From positions 1-64,000 of the forward strand of contig NZ_QJRL01000006.1 of NCBI RefSeq assembly GCF_003205205.1: 64,000 nt of DNA, written 5' to 3'. A program made the position numbers and the translations under genes. Every line of letters starts with the position of its first letter. The first letter of the stretch is position 1. Under the pieces are notes generated by a model. It was not told the origin of the DNA. It saw only the letters and a program-made list of their open reading frames with translations, and did no database searches. Below, piece by piece: positions 1 to 9,321 of this stretch. The DNA comes from Pseudomonas sp. LB-090624 (GTDB lineage Bacteria; Pseudomonadota; Gammaproteobacteria; Pseudomonadales; Pseudomonadaceae).

Positions 1-24
1 ATGCTCCCGGGAGTACGCGCCGAA

Positions 25-72
25 GGCCCCATCCATGGGGCCTCAGCGCTTGACGGGCATCCATGCCCGTCA
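25..72. repeat. Two tandem perfect hairpins with the same loop
   Basis: GGCCCCAT-CC-ATGGGGCC (25-42) is followed by TGACGGGCAT-CC-ATGCCCGTCA (51-72). Both are perfect inverted repeats around the same ATCCAT centre. They lie downstream of the efflux operon that ends at 244 on the minus strand, so they may act as a 3' structure or a terminator. No T-run follows on either strand. Function is inferred only. Confidence 0.6.
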
Positions 73-150
73 CCTCCCTCCGCATGCCCTTCGCTCGGCC
101 TACTGAAGTCGCAATCTGTGTCGCCTGAACTATCGCGCGCTCAGAAGCAA

Positions 151-214
<64 letters not shown>

Positions 215-243
215 TTAGGCGTCGGGGGCGTGTGATGGTCAGC

Positions 244-1779
244 TCAATGCCCCGCTGACGCTGGCCCCGCCTTGGCAGTAAACGGTGGCTTGGCGAACCA
301 CACCAACAGGATCAACCCGGCAAACACCCAGGTCATCAAGGTGAAGTAGTCCACCGTGGACATCATGTAAGCCTGCCCGTTAAGCATCTGCTCCAGCTGC
401 GCATAACTCTGTGGGCTGGCCCCACCCAGTTGTTCGAGGGTATGCCGCGTTGCCGGGTCAAACTGGCTGATGTTCTCGCTCAGGTAGGCATGATGCTGGT
501 CTGCCCGACGAATCCAGATCCACGTCGTCAACGAAGCGGCAAAGCTCCCGCCCAGAGTACGAAGGAAGGTCGCCAGCCCCGAACCATCGGCAATCTGGTG
601 CGGCGGCAGGTCGGACAGCAGGATGCTCAAGGTCGGCATGAAGAACAGCGCCACACCTATCCCCATGAACAACTGCACCAACGCCACATGCTGGAAATCC
701 ACTTCACTGGTGAACCCCGCACGCATGTAGCAACTGGTACCGATCGCCAGGAACGCCAGCCCCGCCAACACCCGCAGATCGAACCGGTGGGCATACTTGC
801 CCACGAACGGTGACATGATCACCGGCAGCAGGCCGATAGGCGCCACCGCCAGGCCCGCCCAGGTCGCGGTATAACCCATCTGTGTCTGCAACCACTGCGG
901 CAGGATCAGGTTGATCCCGAAGAACCCGGCATAACCACCGACCAGCACAATCGTGCCAACGCGGAAGTTACGGTGCACGAACAGGCGCAGGTTGACCACC
1001 GGGTGCCGGTCGGTCAGCTCCCAGATCACGAACACCGCCAGGAACACTACCGAGATCAGGCTGCCGACAATGATGAACGACGACTCGAACCAGTCCAGGT
1101 CGTTGCCTTTGTCCAGCACCACCTGCAAGGCCCCCACGCCGATGATCAACGTCATCAGCCCGATGTAGTCCATCGGCTGGCGGCTGGTGACCACTGGCCG
1201 CGCGCGCATCTGCTGGCGCACCACAGCGGCGGCGAACAGGCCGATCGGCACGTTGATGAAGAAGATCCACGGCCAGCTGTAACTGTCGGTGATCCACCCC
1301 CCCAGAATCGGCCCGGCGATGGGCGCCACCACCGTGACCATCGCCAGCAGTGCCAACGCCATCCCCCGTTTCGCCGGGGGGTAGACGGCAATCAGTAACG
1401 TCTGGGTCATCGGGTACAGCGGCCCGGCGACCACACCTTGCAGCACACGAAAGCCGACCAGTTCGGGCATCGACTGCGCGATACCGCAGAGGAACGACGC
1501 CAGCACGAACAGCAGCGTGGCCCAGATGAACAACTTCACCTCCCCAAAGCGCCGGCTCAGCCAGCCCGTCAATGGCAAGGCGATGGCGTTGCTCACCGCG
1601 AACGAGGTGATGACCCAGGTGCCCTGCTCGTAGCTCACCCCCAGGTTGCCGGAAATGGTCGGCAAGGCCACGTTGGCAATGGTGGTGTCCAGCACCTGCA
1701 TGAACGTCGCCAGCGACAGGCCGATGGTGGTCAGCAGCAGGCTTGGCGGCGTGAACTGCGCAGCGGCATTGTTGCTCAT
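244..1779 (-). CDS. emrB: DHA2-family MFS multidrug transporter (EmrB type)
   Basis: A 511-residue inner-membrane drug:H+ antiporter of the 14-helix DHA2 family, the pump part of an EmrAB-type tripartite system. The N-terminal motif VLDTTIANVALPTI and the downstream GWLSRRFGEVK loop are characteristic of EmrB. Length matches E. coli EmrB (about 512). Its ATG overlaps the stop of the upstream membrane-fusion gene as ATGA, so the two are translationally coupled. It is the last gene of a marR-emrA-emrB operon. The substrate cannot be read from the sequence; related pumps export hydrophobic drugs, uncouplers or phenolic compounds. Confidence 0.92.
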   Translation of the reverse strand: MSNNAAAQFTPPSLLLTTIGLSLATFMQVLDTTIANVALPTISGNLGVSYEQGTWVITSFAVSNAIALPLTGWLSRRFGEVKLFIWATLLFVLASFLCGIAQSMPELVGFRVLQGVVAGPLYPMTQTLLIAVYPPAKRGMALALLAMVTVVAPIAGPILGGWITDSYSWPWIFFINVPIGLFAAAVVRQQMRARPVVTSRQPMDYIGLMTLIIGVGALQVVLDKGNDLDWFESSFIIVGSLISVVFLAVFVIWELTDRHPVVNLRLFVHRNFRVGTIVLVGGYAGFFGINLILPQWLQTQMGYTATWAGLAVAPIGLLPVIMSPFVGKYAHRFDLRVLAGLAFLAIGTSCYMRAGFTSEVDFQHVALVQLFMGIGVALFFMPTLSILLSDLPPHQIADGSGLATFLRTLGGSFAASLTTWIWIRRADQHHAYLSENISQFDPATRHTLEQLGGASPQSYAQLEQMLNGQAYMMSTVDYFTLMTWVFAGLILLVWFAKPPFTAKAGPASAGH

Positions 1780-2969
1780 CGCTGCGCCGTCTTGCCCGGA
1801 GCGCTGTTTTCATGAATCAGCTGGGCGATCAGGTGGTCGGCTTCGACCAGCTGGCGGTCATAGACCTGGGTGGTGTAGCTGGCTTGCTGGGGTGGCTGCT
1901 GGGCAAGGGTCGGGCCGCTCTGGTCGTGCAAGTCGACTTCCACCACGGTGGACAGGCCAATACGCAGCGGGTGGTCCTTGAGCTGGTCCGGGCTCAGGTG
2001 AATTCGCACAGGTACGCGCTGGACGATCTTGATCCAGTTGCCGGTGGCGTTCTGCGCTGGCAACAGGGCGAAGGCGCTGCCGGTACCGGCGCCGAGGCTG
2101 TCGACCGTGCCGCTGTACTTGACCTCGCTGCCGTACAGGTCGGCACTGATTTCCACCGGTTGGCCGATGCGCATGTCACGCAGCTGGGTTTCCTTGAAGT
2201 TGGCGTCGATCCACACCTGGTCGAGCGGGATTACCGCCATGGTCGCAGTGCCCGGCTGCAGGCGCTGGCCCAACTGCACGGTACGTTTGGCGACGTAGCC
2301 GGTGACCGGTGCCACCAACGTAGTGCGGGCGTGGTCGAGGTAGGCCTGACGCAGGTCGGCAGCAGCCGCCATGACCTCGGGGTGAGAGGACACCACGGTG
2401 TCGTCGACCAGCGCGCTGCTGGTGCTGAGCTGCTGGCGCGCACTGTTGACCGCAGCCTGGGCCACGCTCAGGTCATCGCGGGCGTGGGACAGTTCTTCTG
2501 CGGCAATCGCACCGCTGTCGGCCAGCACCTTGCGCCGATTGAAGTCCTGCTGCGCCTTGCGCAGTTCGGCCTGGCGCGTTTCCAGCTGGGCCTTGAGGGA
2601 GTCGACGTTGCTGTACAGCCCGCGCACCTGGCGCACAGTCCGTGCCAGCTTGGCTTCTGCGGACTGCAGGGCCACTTCGCTGTCGGCCGGGTCAAACTTC
2701 AGCAACACCTGGCCGGCATGCACCAGGTCGCCGTCATCGGCGCCAATGCTGGTGACCGTCCCGGTGACCAGCGGGGTGATCTCCACCACATTGCCATTGA
2801 CGTAGGCATCGTCGGTGCTTTCGTGCCAGCGACCGACCAGGCTGTACCAGGCCCAGGTGCCGATACCGGCAAGGATCACCAGTAACAACAGGCCAAGCAG
2901 CCAGGCTTTGCGCTTACGCGAAGGCTCGGGCGCTGCGGAGGGAGTCGGGGTGTCAGCGGGAGTAGCCAT
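1776..2969 (-). CDS. emrA: HlyD/EmrA-family membrane fusion protein
   Basis: A 397-residue periplasmic adaptor that would link the EmrB-like pump to an outer-membrane channel. There is one N-terminal membrane segment (about residues 23-47), then a biotinyl-lipoyl half motif (DGDLVHAGQVLLKFDP), a long Ala/Gln-rich coiled coil (about 95-200), the second lipoyl half (APVTGYVAKRTVQLGQ) and a beta-barrel domain. The gene starts 30 bp after the MarR gene and ends overlapping emrB. No TolC-like gene lies beside it, so the outer-membrane partner must be encoded elsewhere. Confidence 0.92.
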   Translation of the reverse strand: MATPADTPTPSAAPEPSRKRKAWLLGLLLLVILAGIGTWAWYSLVGRWHESTDDAYVNGNVVEITPLVTGTVTSIGADDGDLVHAGQVLLKFDPADSEVALQSAEAKLARTVRQVRGLYSNVDSLKAQLETRQAELRKAQQDFNRRKVLADSGAIAAEELSHARDDLSVAQAAVNSARQQLSTSSALVDDTVVSSHPEVMAAAADLRQAYLDHARTTLVAPVTGYVAKRTVQLGQRLQPGTATMAVIPLDQVWIDANFKETQLRDMRIGQPVEISADLYGSEVKYSGTVDSLGAGTGSAFALLPAQNATGNWIKIVQRVPVRIHLSPDQLKDHPLRIGLSTVVEVDLHDQSGPTLAQQPPQQASYTTQVYDRQLVEADHLIAQLIHENSAPGKTAQR

Positions 2970-2999
2970 GACAATACCTTGGATAATTCGTGACAGGGT

Positions 3000-3473
3000 T
3001 CAACGGTCGCCAAAGCGGCGGATCGTCAACGGGTCGCCAGCAGCGAGCAGGACTTTGGCCAGCAGGCCTTCCAGGGCCTTCAACTCTTCTGGGGCCAACG
3101 CACCGCATAATTCGTTCATGGCGCCAGCGCCGATTTCCGGCAGTCGGTCGGCCAGGCGCTGACCGTCGGCAGTCAGCGCCAGGCGCACCAGGCGGCGATC
3201 ATCGGCGCAGCGGGTGCGCACGATCAGGCCCTTCTGCTCGAGGCGGTCGAGCATGCGGGTCATCGAACCGCTGTCCAGACCCAGGTAGCGGCAGAGCTCC
3301 GCCGGGGTATCCACCTGGTACTGGGTGACGATGATCAGCACCTTGAACTGCGCGGCAGTGACGCCCTCGGATTCAAGATGCCAGTCGAGGATGCGGTCCT
3401 TGAGGATCGCCGCCCGGCCAAGCAGCATGCCGATGGCGCAGGTCTGAAAGTTTTCGGGAGAAAAATGGGCCAT
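3000..3473 (-). CDS. MarR-family transcriptional regulator of the efflux operon
   Basis: A 157-residue winged-helix regulator. The helix-turn-helix region (TPAELCRYLGLDSGSMTRML) and the wing (RTRCADDRRLVRLALT) are typical of MarR/EmrR. It is the first gene of the operon, 30 bp before emrA. A perfect 14-bp palindrome lies 34 bp upstream of its ATG. By family precedent it represses itself and the pump genes and is released by a phenolic or drug ligand. This regulation is inferred from layout. Confidence 0.9.
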   Translation of the reverse strand: MAHFSPENFQTCAIGMLLGRAAILKDRILDWHLESEGVTAAQFKVLIIVTQYQVDTPAELCRYLGLDSGSMTRMLDRLEQKGLIVRTRCADDRRLVRLALTADGQRLADRLPEIGAGAMNELCGALAPEELKALEGLLAKVLLAAGDPLTIRRFGDR

Positions 3474-3506
3474 CGGGGACTGCTCGGGTAATTGTGTAAA
3501 AATATT

Positions 3507-3520
3507 ACTGCCTAGGCAGT
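3507..3520. promoter_or_regulatory. Perfect palindrome in front of marR, likely operator
   Basis: ACTGCCTAGGCAGT is a perfect 14-bp palindrome within an AT-rich stretch (TGTAAAAATATT on one side) between the marR start and the 3' end of the response-regulator gene. MarR-family repressors bind short palindromes overlapping their own promoter. The binding protein is inferred from position. Confidence 0.6.
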
Positions 3521-3618
3521 GAATGTCAAAGCTTTGATTAGCCTGCTATGGAAAATTCATGATTTTGCTTCGATCGGCTCAACGCGAACCGTGTTGCAGA
3601 AGAGAACCCGAGCCGCAG

Positions 3619-4248
3619 TTACAGCGCTCGCAGGCCCAACGCTTCGACCGCCCCGCAGGCAATGGCCATGCCCACCAACTCCGCGAGGCTAGTGGCCTGC
3701 AGCCGCTTCATCACCCGACCGCGGTACAGGTCGACGGTTTTCACGCTGATGCCCAGTTGCTCGGCGATCTCACGGTTGTTCAAGCCTTGGGCCAACGGCA
3801 CGAACACATCCCGCTCACGCGGGGTCAGGCTGTCTATACGCGCTTGCACCAGCGCTTGCGCCTGGTCACCCTGCCGCACGCGCCCGGCGTGCTCCAACGC
3901 CGCCTGCACACTATCGAGCAGCAACTGGTCGTTGTAAGGTTTTTCGATGAAGTCGCAGGCTCCGGCCTTGAACGCCCGCACCACGATCGGCACATCGGCA
4001 TGGCCGCTGACAAAGATCACCGGCAGCGCCAGACCACGCTCGCGCATCGCCTGCTGCACCGCCAAACCACCCAGCCCCGGCATACGTACATCCAGCAACA
4101 CACAGGCGGGGCCATCATCGACGCAAGCATCGAGAAACGCCTGCCCGCTGGCGAACGGCAGGGCCTGCAAGCCCACCGACTGCAGCAGCCAGACTGTCGA
4201 GTCACGCATCCCCTGGTCATCATCGACCACATACACCTTCGCTTGCAC
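3619..4248 (-). CDS. FixJ/NarL-type two-component response regulator
   Basis: A 209-residue regulator: receiver domain with the acidic pocket VVDDD and phospho-acceptor Asp in LLDVRMPGLGG (about residue 53), the conserved Lys in FIEKPYND, and a C-terminal LuxR helix-turn-helix (LTPRERDVF...NREIAEQLGISVKTV). I chose the GTG at 4248, which follows an AGGGGG Shine-Dalgarno sequence; this makes the gene begin inside the last codons of the kinase gene. The reading frame stays open further upstream. The pair diverges from acyl-CoA synthetase and dehydrogenase genes, which it probably controls. Confidence 0.88.
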   Translation of the reverse strand: MQAKVYVVDDDQGMRDSTVWLLQSVGLQALPFASGQAFLDACVDDGPACVLLDVRMPGLGGLAVQQAMRERGLALPVIFVSGHADVPIVVRAFKAGACDFIEKPYNDQLLLDSVQAALEHAGRVRQGDQAQALVQARIDSLTPRERDVFVPLAQGLNNREIAEQLGISVKTVDLYRGRVMKRLQATSLAELVGMAIACGAVEALGLRAL

Positions 4249-4262
4249 CGCCACGTCCCCCC

Positions 4263-5669
4263 TTATCCCCTGCTGACCGCCAGCCGGCAGCACAGTACCA
4301 GACCACCGCTGTCACCCGCCCGCGCCCACAGGCTGCCGCCAAAGCCTTCGATCAGGCTGCGGCTCATGCTCAAGCCAAGGCCCAGGCCGTCCGCCTTGCT
4401 GGTGGTGAACGGCGTGAAGATTTCATCCAGGCGTTCGGGTGCAACGCCTCGGCCTTGGTCGGCGACCTCGATCTGCACGCCGTCGCCCTCGCGCGCAGCA
4501 CCGAGCAGGATACGTGACGGCCGCTCGCCATGCTGCTCGCGATTGGCATCGATGGCATTGCGCAGCAGGTTGAGCAGTACCTGCTCCAGGAGCACCCGGT
4601 CGGCATAGACCAAGGGCAACTGCCCCGCCATGCGCAATTCGACCTGCACCTGGTCACGCGCCGCTTCCCACGCACACAGGCGCATGGCTTCACCGGCCAC
4701 CTCGGCCACATCCAGGGCCTGCAGGCGCCGTGGCCCTTTGCGCAGGAAGGCGCGCAGGCGGCGAATCACCTCGGCGGCATGAGTAGCCTGCTGGCTGATG
4801 CGCAGCAGGCCTTCCCCCACCCGCTCGCGGGCCAAGGGATCGTGCTCCAGGCTTTGCAGGTAACGCTGGCTGGCGTTTGCATAGTTGACCACTGCAGCCA
4901 GTGGCTGATTGATCTCGTGGGCAATGCCCGAGGCCAGTTCACCCAGCGTGGCCAGGCGCGCACTGTGGGCAAGGCTTTCCTGCGCTTCGATGCGCAAGGT
5001 GATGTCGCGAGACACACTGACTACCTCCACTACCGCGCCGGTGTAGGTCTCGCGGATCGCCCGGCTGGCGATTTCGAACCACCGGTAGCCGCCGCTGGCC
5101 TGGCGTACCCGGCAGGTCATGGTGTGGTAGCCGTCCTGGTCCAGAGCCGCGGCCGCCTGGCGCAGCACCTGGCGGCGCTCCCGCGGGTGCAGCAGGCTGT
5201 GCACGCGCAGGCCACGCAGTTGCTCGGGCCACAGCCCCAACAGGCGGTAGGCGGCCGGTGAAGCATCGAGAAAGCGGCCATCGGGGCTGTGCCGCGAGAT
5301 CAGGTCGGTAGTGTTTTCGATAATCAGCCGGTACAGGCGCCTTGCGCGGCTGGCTTCGCGTGCACCTTGGCGCTCTTCGCTGGCGTCACGGCAGCGGCCC
5401 AGCACGCGCTGGCCCTGATCGTCCGGCATGAAGGTCCACAGCACGACGCGCTCGCCAACCTGCACCTCGACGTCACTGATTGCCCGGTGCTGGCGCAGGC
5501 AGGCACGTACCAGCGCCGCGCAGTTTGCCGGCAGCCAGCCCTGCAGGGTAGGCCCTTCGGCGACCCACGCCTGCAATGCCGGGTTCAGTGCCAGCGGGCT
5601 GGCATCGCCGGCCAGCAGCAGGCTGGGTTGGGGATCCTTGGCGAGCAAGGGGGAAACAGTGTTATCCAA
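4263..5669 (-). CDS. Cytoplasmic PAS-domain sensor histidine kinase (FixL-like)
   Basis: A 468-residue kinase with no membrane segment. A PAS domain spans about 113-228 (VSVSRDITLR at its end). The H-box is SGIAHEINQPLAAVVNYANA with His251. The ATPase domain has the N-box LLNLLRNAIDAN (Asn371) and the G-box DQGRGVAPERLDEIF, then GLGLGLS. The start is a TTG at 5669; no ATG or GTG is available close by and the Shine-Dalgarno signal is weak, so the N-terminus is uncertain. The signal is probably a cytoplasmic metabolite. It is coupled to the FixJ-like regulator downstream. Confidence 0.88.
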   Translation of the reverse strand: MDNTVSPLLAKDPQPSLLLAGDASPLALNPALQAWVAEGPTLQGWLPANCAALVRACLRQHRAISDVEVQVGERVVLWTFMPDDQGQRVLGRCRDASEERQGAREASRARRLYRLIIENTTDLISRHSPDGRFLDASPAAYRLLGLWPEQLRGLRVHSLLHPRERRQVLRQAAAALDQDGYHTMTCRVRQASGGYRWFEIASRAIRETYTGAVVEVVSVSRDITLRIEAQESLAHSARLATLGELASGIAHEINQPLAAVVNYANASQRYLQSLEHDPLARERVGEGLLRISQQATHAAEVIRRLRAFLRKGPRRLQALDVAEVAGEAMRLCAWEAARDQVQVELRMAGQLPLVYADRVLLEQVLLNLLRNAIDANREQHGERPSRILLGAAREGDGVQIEVADQGRGVAPERLDEIFTPFTTSKADGLGLGLSMSRSLIEGFGGSLWARAGDSGGLVLCCRLAVSRG

Positions 5670-5685
5670 AGTGACCGGCTCTTTT

Positions 5686-5734
5686 TATAGTAGTTTTACT
5701 ATATTGCTATAGTCGATATTCCTACTACCATAGC
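5686..5734. promoter_or_regulatory. Divergent promoter region with repeated TATAGT half-sites
   Basis: TATAGTA-GTTT-TACTATA (5686-5703) is a perfect inverted repeat. A second, looser pair of the same half-site follows (CTATAGT at 5707-5713 and ACTACCATAG at 5724-5733). The segment sits between the kinase gene and the acyl-CoA synthetase gene, which start in opposite directions. It is a plausible binding region for the FixJ-like regulator, which by family precedent binds as a dimer when phosphorylated. Confidence 0.5.
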
Positions 5735-5862
5735 GAATCGCGTAAAACTGCGACAGAGGGAGCGGCCCACCGTCCGCTTCCCTGCACCCTGAACAGAGCT
5801 AACAATCAGCCACCGGGGGCCAGGCAGCACAGCTGCGCCTGCCTCCCTTACAGGACTACCGC

Positions 5863-7485
5863 ATGTCGATCTATGCCCAGGGCCTGATGCCCGCTGCCGT
5901 CAACCACATCGCCTTGACCCCACTGAGTTTCATCGAGCGCACCGCTGCCGTCTACGGCAGCTACCCCGCAGTCATCCACGGCGCCATCCGCCGTAACTGG
6001 CAGGAAACCTACCAGCGCTGCCGGCGCCTGGCCAGCGCCCTGGCCGGCCGCGGTATTGGGCGAGGTGACACTGTGGCGGTCATGCTGCCCAACACCCCCG
6101 CCATGCTCGAAGCCCACTTCGGCGTGCCCATGACCGGTGCCGTGCTCAATACCCTGAACGTTCGCCTGGACGCCGAAGCCATCGCCTTCATGCTGCAGCA
6201 TGGCGAGGCCAAGGTACTGATCACCGACCGCGAGTTCCACACCGTCATCGAGGCTGCCCTGGCGCTGCTGCAGCACCCGCCGCTGGTAGTCGATGTGGAT
6301 GACCCGGAGTACGGCGAAGGCCGCGCGGTCAGCGCGCTGGACTATGAAGCCTTGCTCGCCGAAGGCGACCCGGAATTTGCCTGGGAATGGCCGGATGACG
6401 AGTGGCAGGCGATTTCGCTGAACTACACCTCCGGCACCACGGGCAACCCCAAGGGCGTGGTCTACCACCACCGTGGCGCCTACCTGAACGCCCTGGGCAA
6501 CCAGATGACCTGGGCCATGGGCCACCGCCCGGTGTACCTGTGGACCTTGCCGATGTTCCACTGCAACGGCTGGTGCTACCCCTGGACCATCACTGCCCTG
6601 GCCGGTACCCACGTGTTCCTGCGACGGGTGGACCCGCAGAAGATCCTGACCCTGATCCGTGAACACCGGGTCAGTCACCTGTGCGGCGCGCCGATCGTGC
6701 TCAACGCGCTGGTCAACATGCCCGAAGCGGCCAAGGCTGCCATCGAGCACCCGGTGCAGGCCATGGTCGCCGGCGCCGCACCACCTGCCAAGGTCATTGG
6801 CGCAGTGGAAGAAATGGGCATCAAGGTGACCCACACCTATGGCCTGACCGAAGTCTACGGCCCGGTGACCGTGTGCGCCTGGCACGACGAGTGGGACGCA
6901 CTGCCGCTGGAAGCGCGGGCACGGATCAAGTCGCGCCAGGGCGTGCGTTACCCGACCCTCGATGGCCTGATGGTCGCCGACCCGCAAACCCTCGAACCGG
7001 TGCCGCGCGACGGCGATACCCTGGGCGAGATCTTCATGCGGGGTAATACGGTGATGAAGGGCTACCTGAAAAACCCCGAGGCCACCGCTGAAGCTTTCCG
7101 AGGTGGCTGGTTCCACACCGGTGACCTGGCGGTGTGGCACGCCGACGGCTACGTCGAGATCAAGGACCGGCTCAAGGACATCATCATTTCGGGTGGCGAG
7201 AACATTTCCACCATCGAGGTCGAAGACGCGTTGTACAAGCACCCGGCAGTGCTCGAAGCCGCCGTGGTAGCCCGCCCGGATGAAAAATGGGGGGAAACAC
7301 CGTGCGCCTTCGTTGCCCTCAAGCCAGGCCGGGAAGACACCCGTGAGGCCGACCTCACCACCTGGTGCCGCGAGCACCTGGCCGGGTTCAAGGTGCCGAA
7401 GACGGTGGTGTTTGGCGAGTTGCCCAAGACCTCCACCGGCAAGATCCAGAAGTACCTGCTGCGCGACCGGGCCAAAGCACTCTGA
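5863..7485 (+). CDS. Acyl-CoA synthetase (AMP-forming, short/medium-chain type)
   Basis: A 540-residue ANL-superfamily ligase that activates a carboxylic acid to its CoA thioester through an acyl-adenylate. The P-loop is YTSGTTGNPKG (about 188-198). The adenylation motifs THTYGLTEVYGP and WFHTGDLAVWH and the C-terminal PKTSTGKIQKYLLR catalytic Lys are all intact. The sequence resembles short-chain acid ligases of the plant AAE7 and DmdB (methylthioalkanoate-CoA ligase) type more than long-chain FadD; the exact substrate is uncertain. It is co-directional with the acyl-CoA dehydrogenase that starts 38 bp downstream. Confidence 0.9.
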   Translation: MSIYAQGLMPAAVNHIALTPLSFIERTAAVYGSYPAVIHGAIRRNWQETYQRCRRLASALAGRGIGRGDTVAVMLPNTPAMLEAHFGVPMTGAVLNTLNVRLDAEAIAFMLQHGEAKVLITDREFHTVIEAALALLQHPPLVVDVDDPEYGEGRAVSALDYEALLAEGDPEFAWEWPDDEWQAISLNYTSGTTGNPKGVVYHHRGAYLNALGNQMTWAMGHRPVYLWTLPMFHCNGWCYPWTITALAGTHVFLRRVDPQKILTLIREHRVSHLCGAPIVLNALVNMPEAAKAAIEHPVQAMVAGAAPPAKVIGAVEEMGIKVTHTYGLTEVYGPVTVCAWHDEWDALPLEARARIKSRQGVRYPTLDGLMVADPQTLEPVPRDGDTLGEIFMRGNTVMKGYLKNPEATAEAFRGGWFHTGDLAVWHADGYVEIKDRLKDIIISGGENISTIEVEDALYKHPAVLEAAVVARPDEKWGETPCAFVALKPGREDTREADLTTWCREHLAGFKVPKTVVFGELPKTSTGKIQKYLLRDRAKAL

Positions 7486-7523
7486 CGCCCGCGCGGTCAA
7501 CCTCACTTTTTCAAGAGCAACCG

Positions 7524-9293
7524 ATGACCACCTATTCCGCCCCCCTGCGCGATATGCGCTTCGTCCTGCACGACGTGTTCAACGCCCCGGCCCTCTGGGC
7601 CCGCCTGCCTGCCCTGGCCGAGCGGATCGACGCCGACACCGCAGACGCCATCCTCGAAGAAGCCGCCAAAGTCACCAGCCAGCTCATCGCACCGCTCAGC
7701 CGCAACGGTGACGAGCAAGGCGTACGCTTCGATGCCGGTACGGTTACCACCCCCGATGGTTTCCCTGAAGCCTGGAACATCTACCGCGCGGGCGGCTGGG
7801 TGGGCCTGGGCGGCAACCCTGAGCACGGCGGCATGGGCATGCCCAAGATGCTCGGCGTGCTGTTCGAAGAAATGCTCTATGCCGCTGACTGCAGCTTCAG
7901 CCTGTATTCGGCGTTGAGCGCCGGCAGTTGCCTGGCAATCGACGCCCACGCCAGCGAGGCACTCAAGGCCACCTACCTGCCGCCACTGTACGAAGGCCGC
8001 TGGGCTGGCACCATGTGCCTGACCGAACCCCATGCCGGCACCGACCTGGGGCTGATCCGCAGCCGCGCCGAACCCCAGGCCGATGGTAGCTACCGTATCA
8101 GTGGCAGCAAGATTTTCATCACCGGTGGCGAACAGGACCTGACCGAGAACATCGTCCATCTGGTGCTGGCCAAGCTGCCGGATGCGCCTGGCGGCGCCAA
8201 AGGTATCTCGCTGTTCCTGGTGCCCAAGTACCTGGTCGAGGCTGGCGGCGGGCTGGGCGAGCGCAACGCTGCCCATTGCGGTTCGATCGAGCACAAGATG
8301 GGCATCAAGGCGTCGGCCACCTGCGTGATGAATTTCGACGGTGCCACCGGCTACCTGGTCGGCGAGCCGAACAAGGGCTTGGCAGCGATGTTCACCATGA
8401 TGAACTACGAGCGCCTGTCCATCGGCATCCAGGGTATCGGCTGCGCCGAAGCCTCCTACCAGAGCGCCGCCCGTTACGCCAACGAGCGCCTGCAAAGCCG
8501 TGCGGCCACAGGCCCGCAGGTGCAAGACAAGGTCGCCGACCCGATCATCCACCACGGCGATGTGCGGCGCATGCTGCTGACCATGCGCACCCTTACCGAA
8601 GGCGGCCGGGCGTTCGCCGCCTACGTTGGCCAGCAGCTTGACTTGGCGCGCTACGCGGAGGATGCCGGTGAGCGCGAGCATGCCCAGGGCCTGGTGGCGC
8701 TGCTGACCCCGGTCGCCAAGGCATTTTTCACCGACAACGGCCTGGAAAGCTGCGTGCTGGGCCAGCAGGTGTACGGCGGCCATGGCTATATTCGCGAATG
8801 GGGCCAGGAGCAACGCGTGCGTGATGTGCGCATTGCGCAGATCTATGAAGGCACCAACGGCATCCAGGCCCTCGACCTGCTCGGGCGCAAGGTGCTGGCT
8901 GACGGCGGGCAGGCACTGGCCAGCTTTGCCGCCGAGGTTCGGGCGTTCAGCGTGAGCGCACCCCTGCACCGTGAGGCTTTGCAGGCCAGCCTGGCGCGGC
9001 TGGAGGCGACCAGCGCCTGGCTACAGGCACAGGCCGTTGAAGATGCCAACCTGGTCAGCGCGGTGGCGGTGGAGTATCTGCACCTGTTCGGGCTGACCGC
9101 GTATGCCTATATGTGGGCGCGGATGGCGGCAGTGGCGCTGGCCAGGCGCGAGCAAGACAGCGCTTTTTACGGGGCCAAGCTGGCGTGTGCGGCGTTTTTC
9201 TTCCAGCGAGTACTGCCGCGGGGGTTGGGGTTGGAGGCCAGTATTCGGGCAGGCAGCGCCAGCCTTTACGGGCTGGAGGCAACGCAGTTCTGA
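7524..9293 (+). CDS. Acyl-CoA dehydrogenase, long (DmdC-like) form
   Basis: A 589-residue FAD enzyme introducing the alpha-beta double bond into acyl-CoA. FAD/substrate motifs include MCLTEPHAGTDLG, YGGHGYIREWGQEQRVRD and IYEGTNGIQALDLLGRK. The extra C-terminal domain makes it longer than the usual 380-residue enzymes and like DmdC (methylthiopropanoyl-CoA dehydrogenase) and related broad-range enzymes. I set the start at ATG 7524, which gives the family N-terminus; upstream in-frame sequence overlaps the ligase gene. With the ligase it forms the first two steps of a beta-oxidation branch. No hydratase or thiolase follows. Confidence 0.9.
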   Translation: MTTYSAPLRDMRFVLHDVFNAPALWARLPALAERIDADTADAILEEAAKVTSQLIAPLSRNGDEQGVRFDAGTVTTPDGFPEAWNIYRAGGWVGLGGNPEHGGMGMPKMLGVLFEEMLYAADCSFSLYSALSAGSCLAIDAHASEALKATYLPPLYEGRWAGTMCLTEPHAGTDLGLIRSRAEPQADGSYRISGSKIFITGGEQDLTENIVHLVLAKLPDAPGGAKGISLFLVPKYLVEAGGGLGERNAAHCGSIEHKMGIKASATCVMNFDGATGYLVGEPNKGLAAMFTMMNYERLSIGIQGIGCAEASYQSAARYANERLQSRAATGPQVQDKVADPIIHHGDVRRMLLTMRTLTEGGRAFAAYVGQQLDLARYAEDAGEREHAQGLVALLTPVAKAFFTDNGLESCVLGQQVYGGHGYIREWGQEQRVRDVRIAQIYEGTNGIQALDLLGRKVLADGGQALASFAAEVRAFSVSAPLHREALQASLARLEATSAWLQAQAVEDANLVSAVAVEYLHLFGLTAYAYMWARMAAVALARREQDSAFYGAKLACAAFFFQRVLPRGLGLEASIRAGSASLYGLEATQF

Positions 9294-9302
9294 TGAACCG
9301 CC

Positions 9303-9321
9303 GGGGGCGCATTGCGCCCCC
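9303..9321. terminator. GC-rich hairpin after the acyl-CoA dehydrogenase gene
   Basis: GGGGGCGC-ATT-GCGCCCCC is a perfect hairpin 9 bp after the stop codon. The tail is TTCCCC rather than a clean T-run, so termination is plausible but not certain. Confidence 0.5.

Noticed and set aside
5848..7506. A 552-codon frame antisense to the acyl-CoA synthetase gene
   Set aside because: The plus-strand protein has all catalytic motifs; the antisense translation has none.
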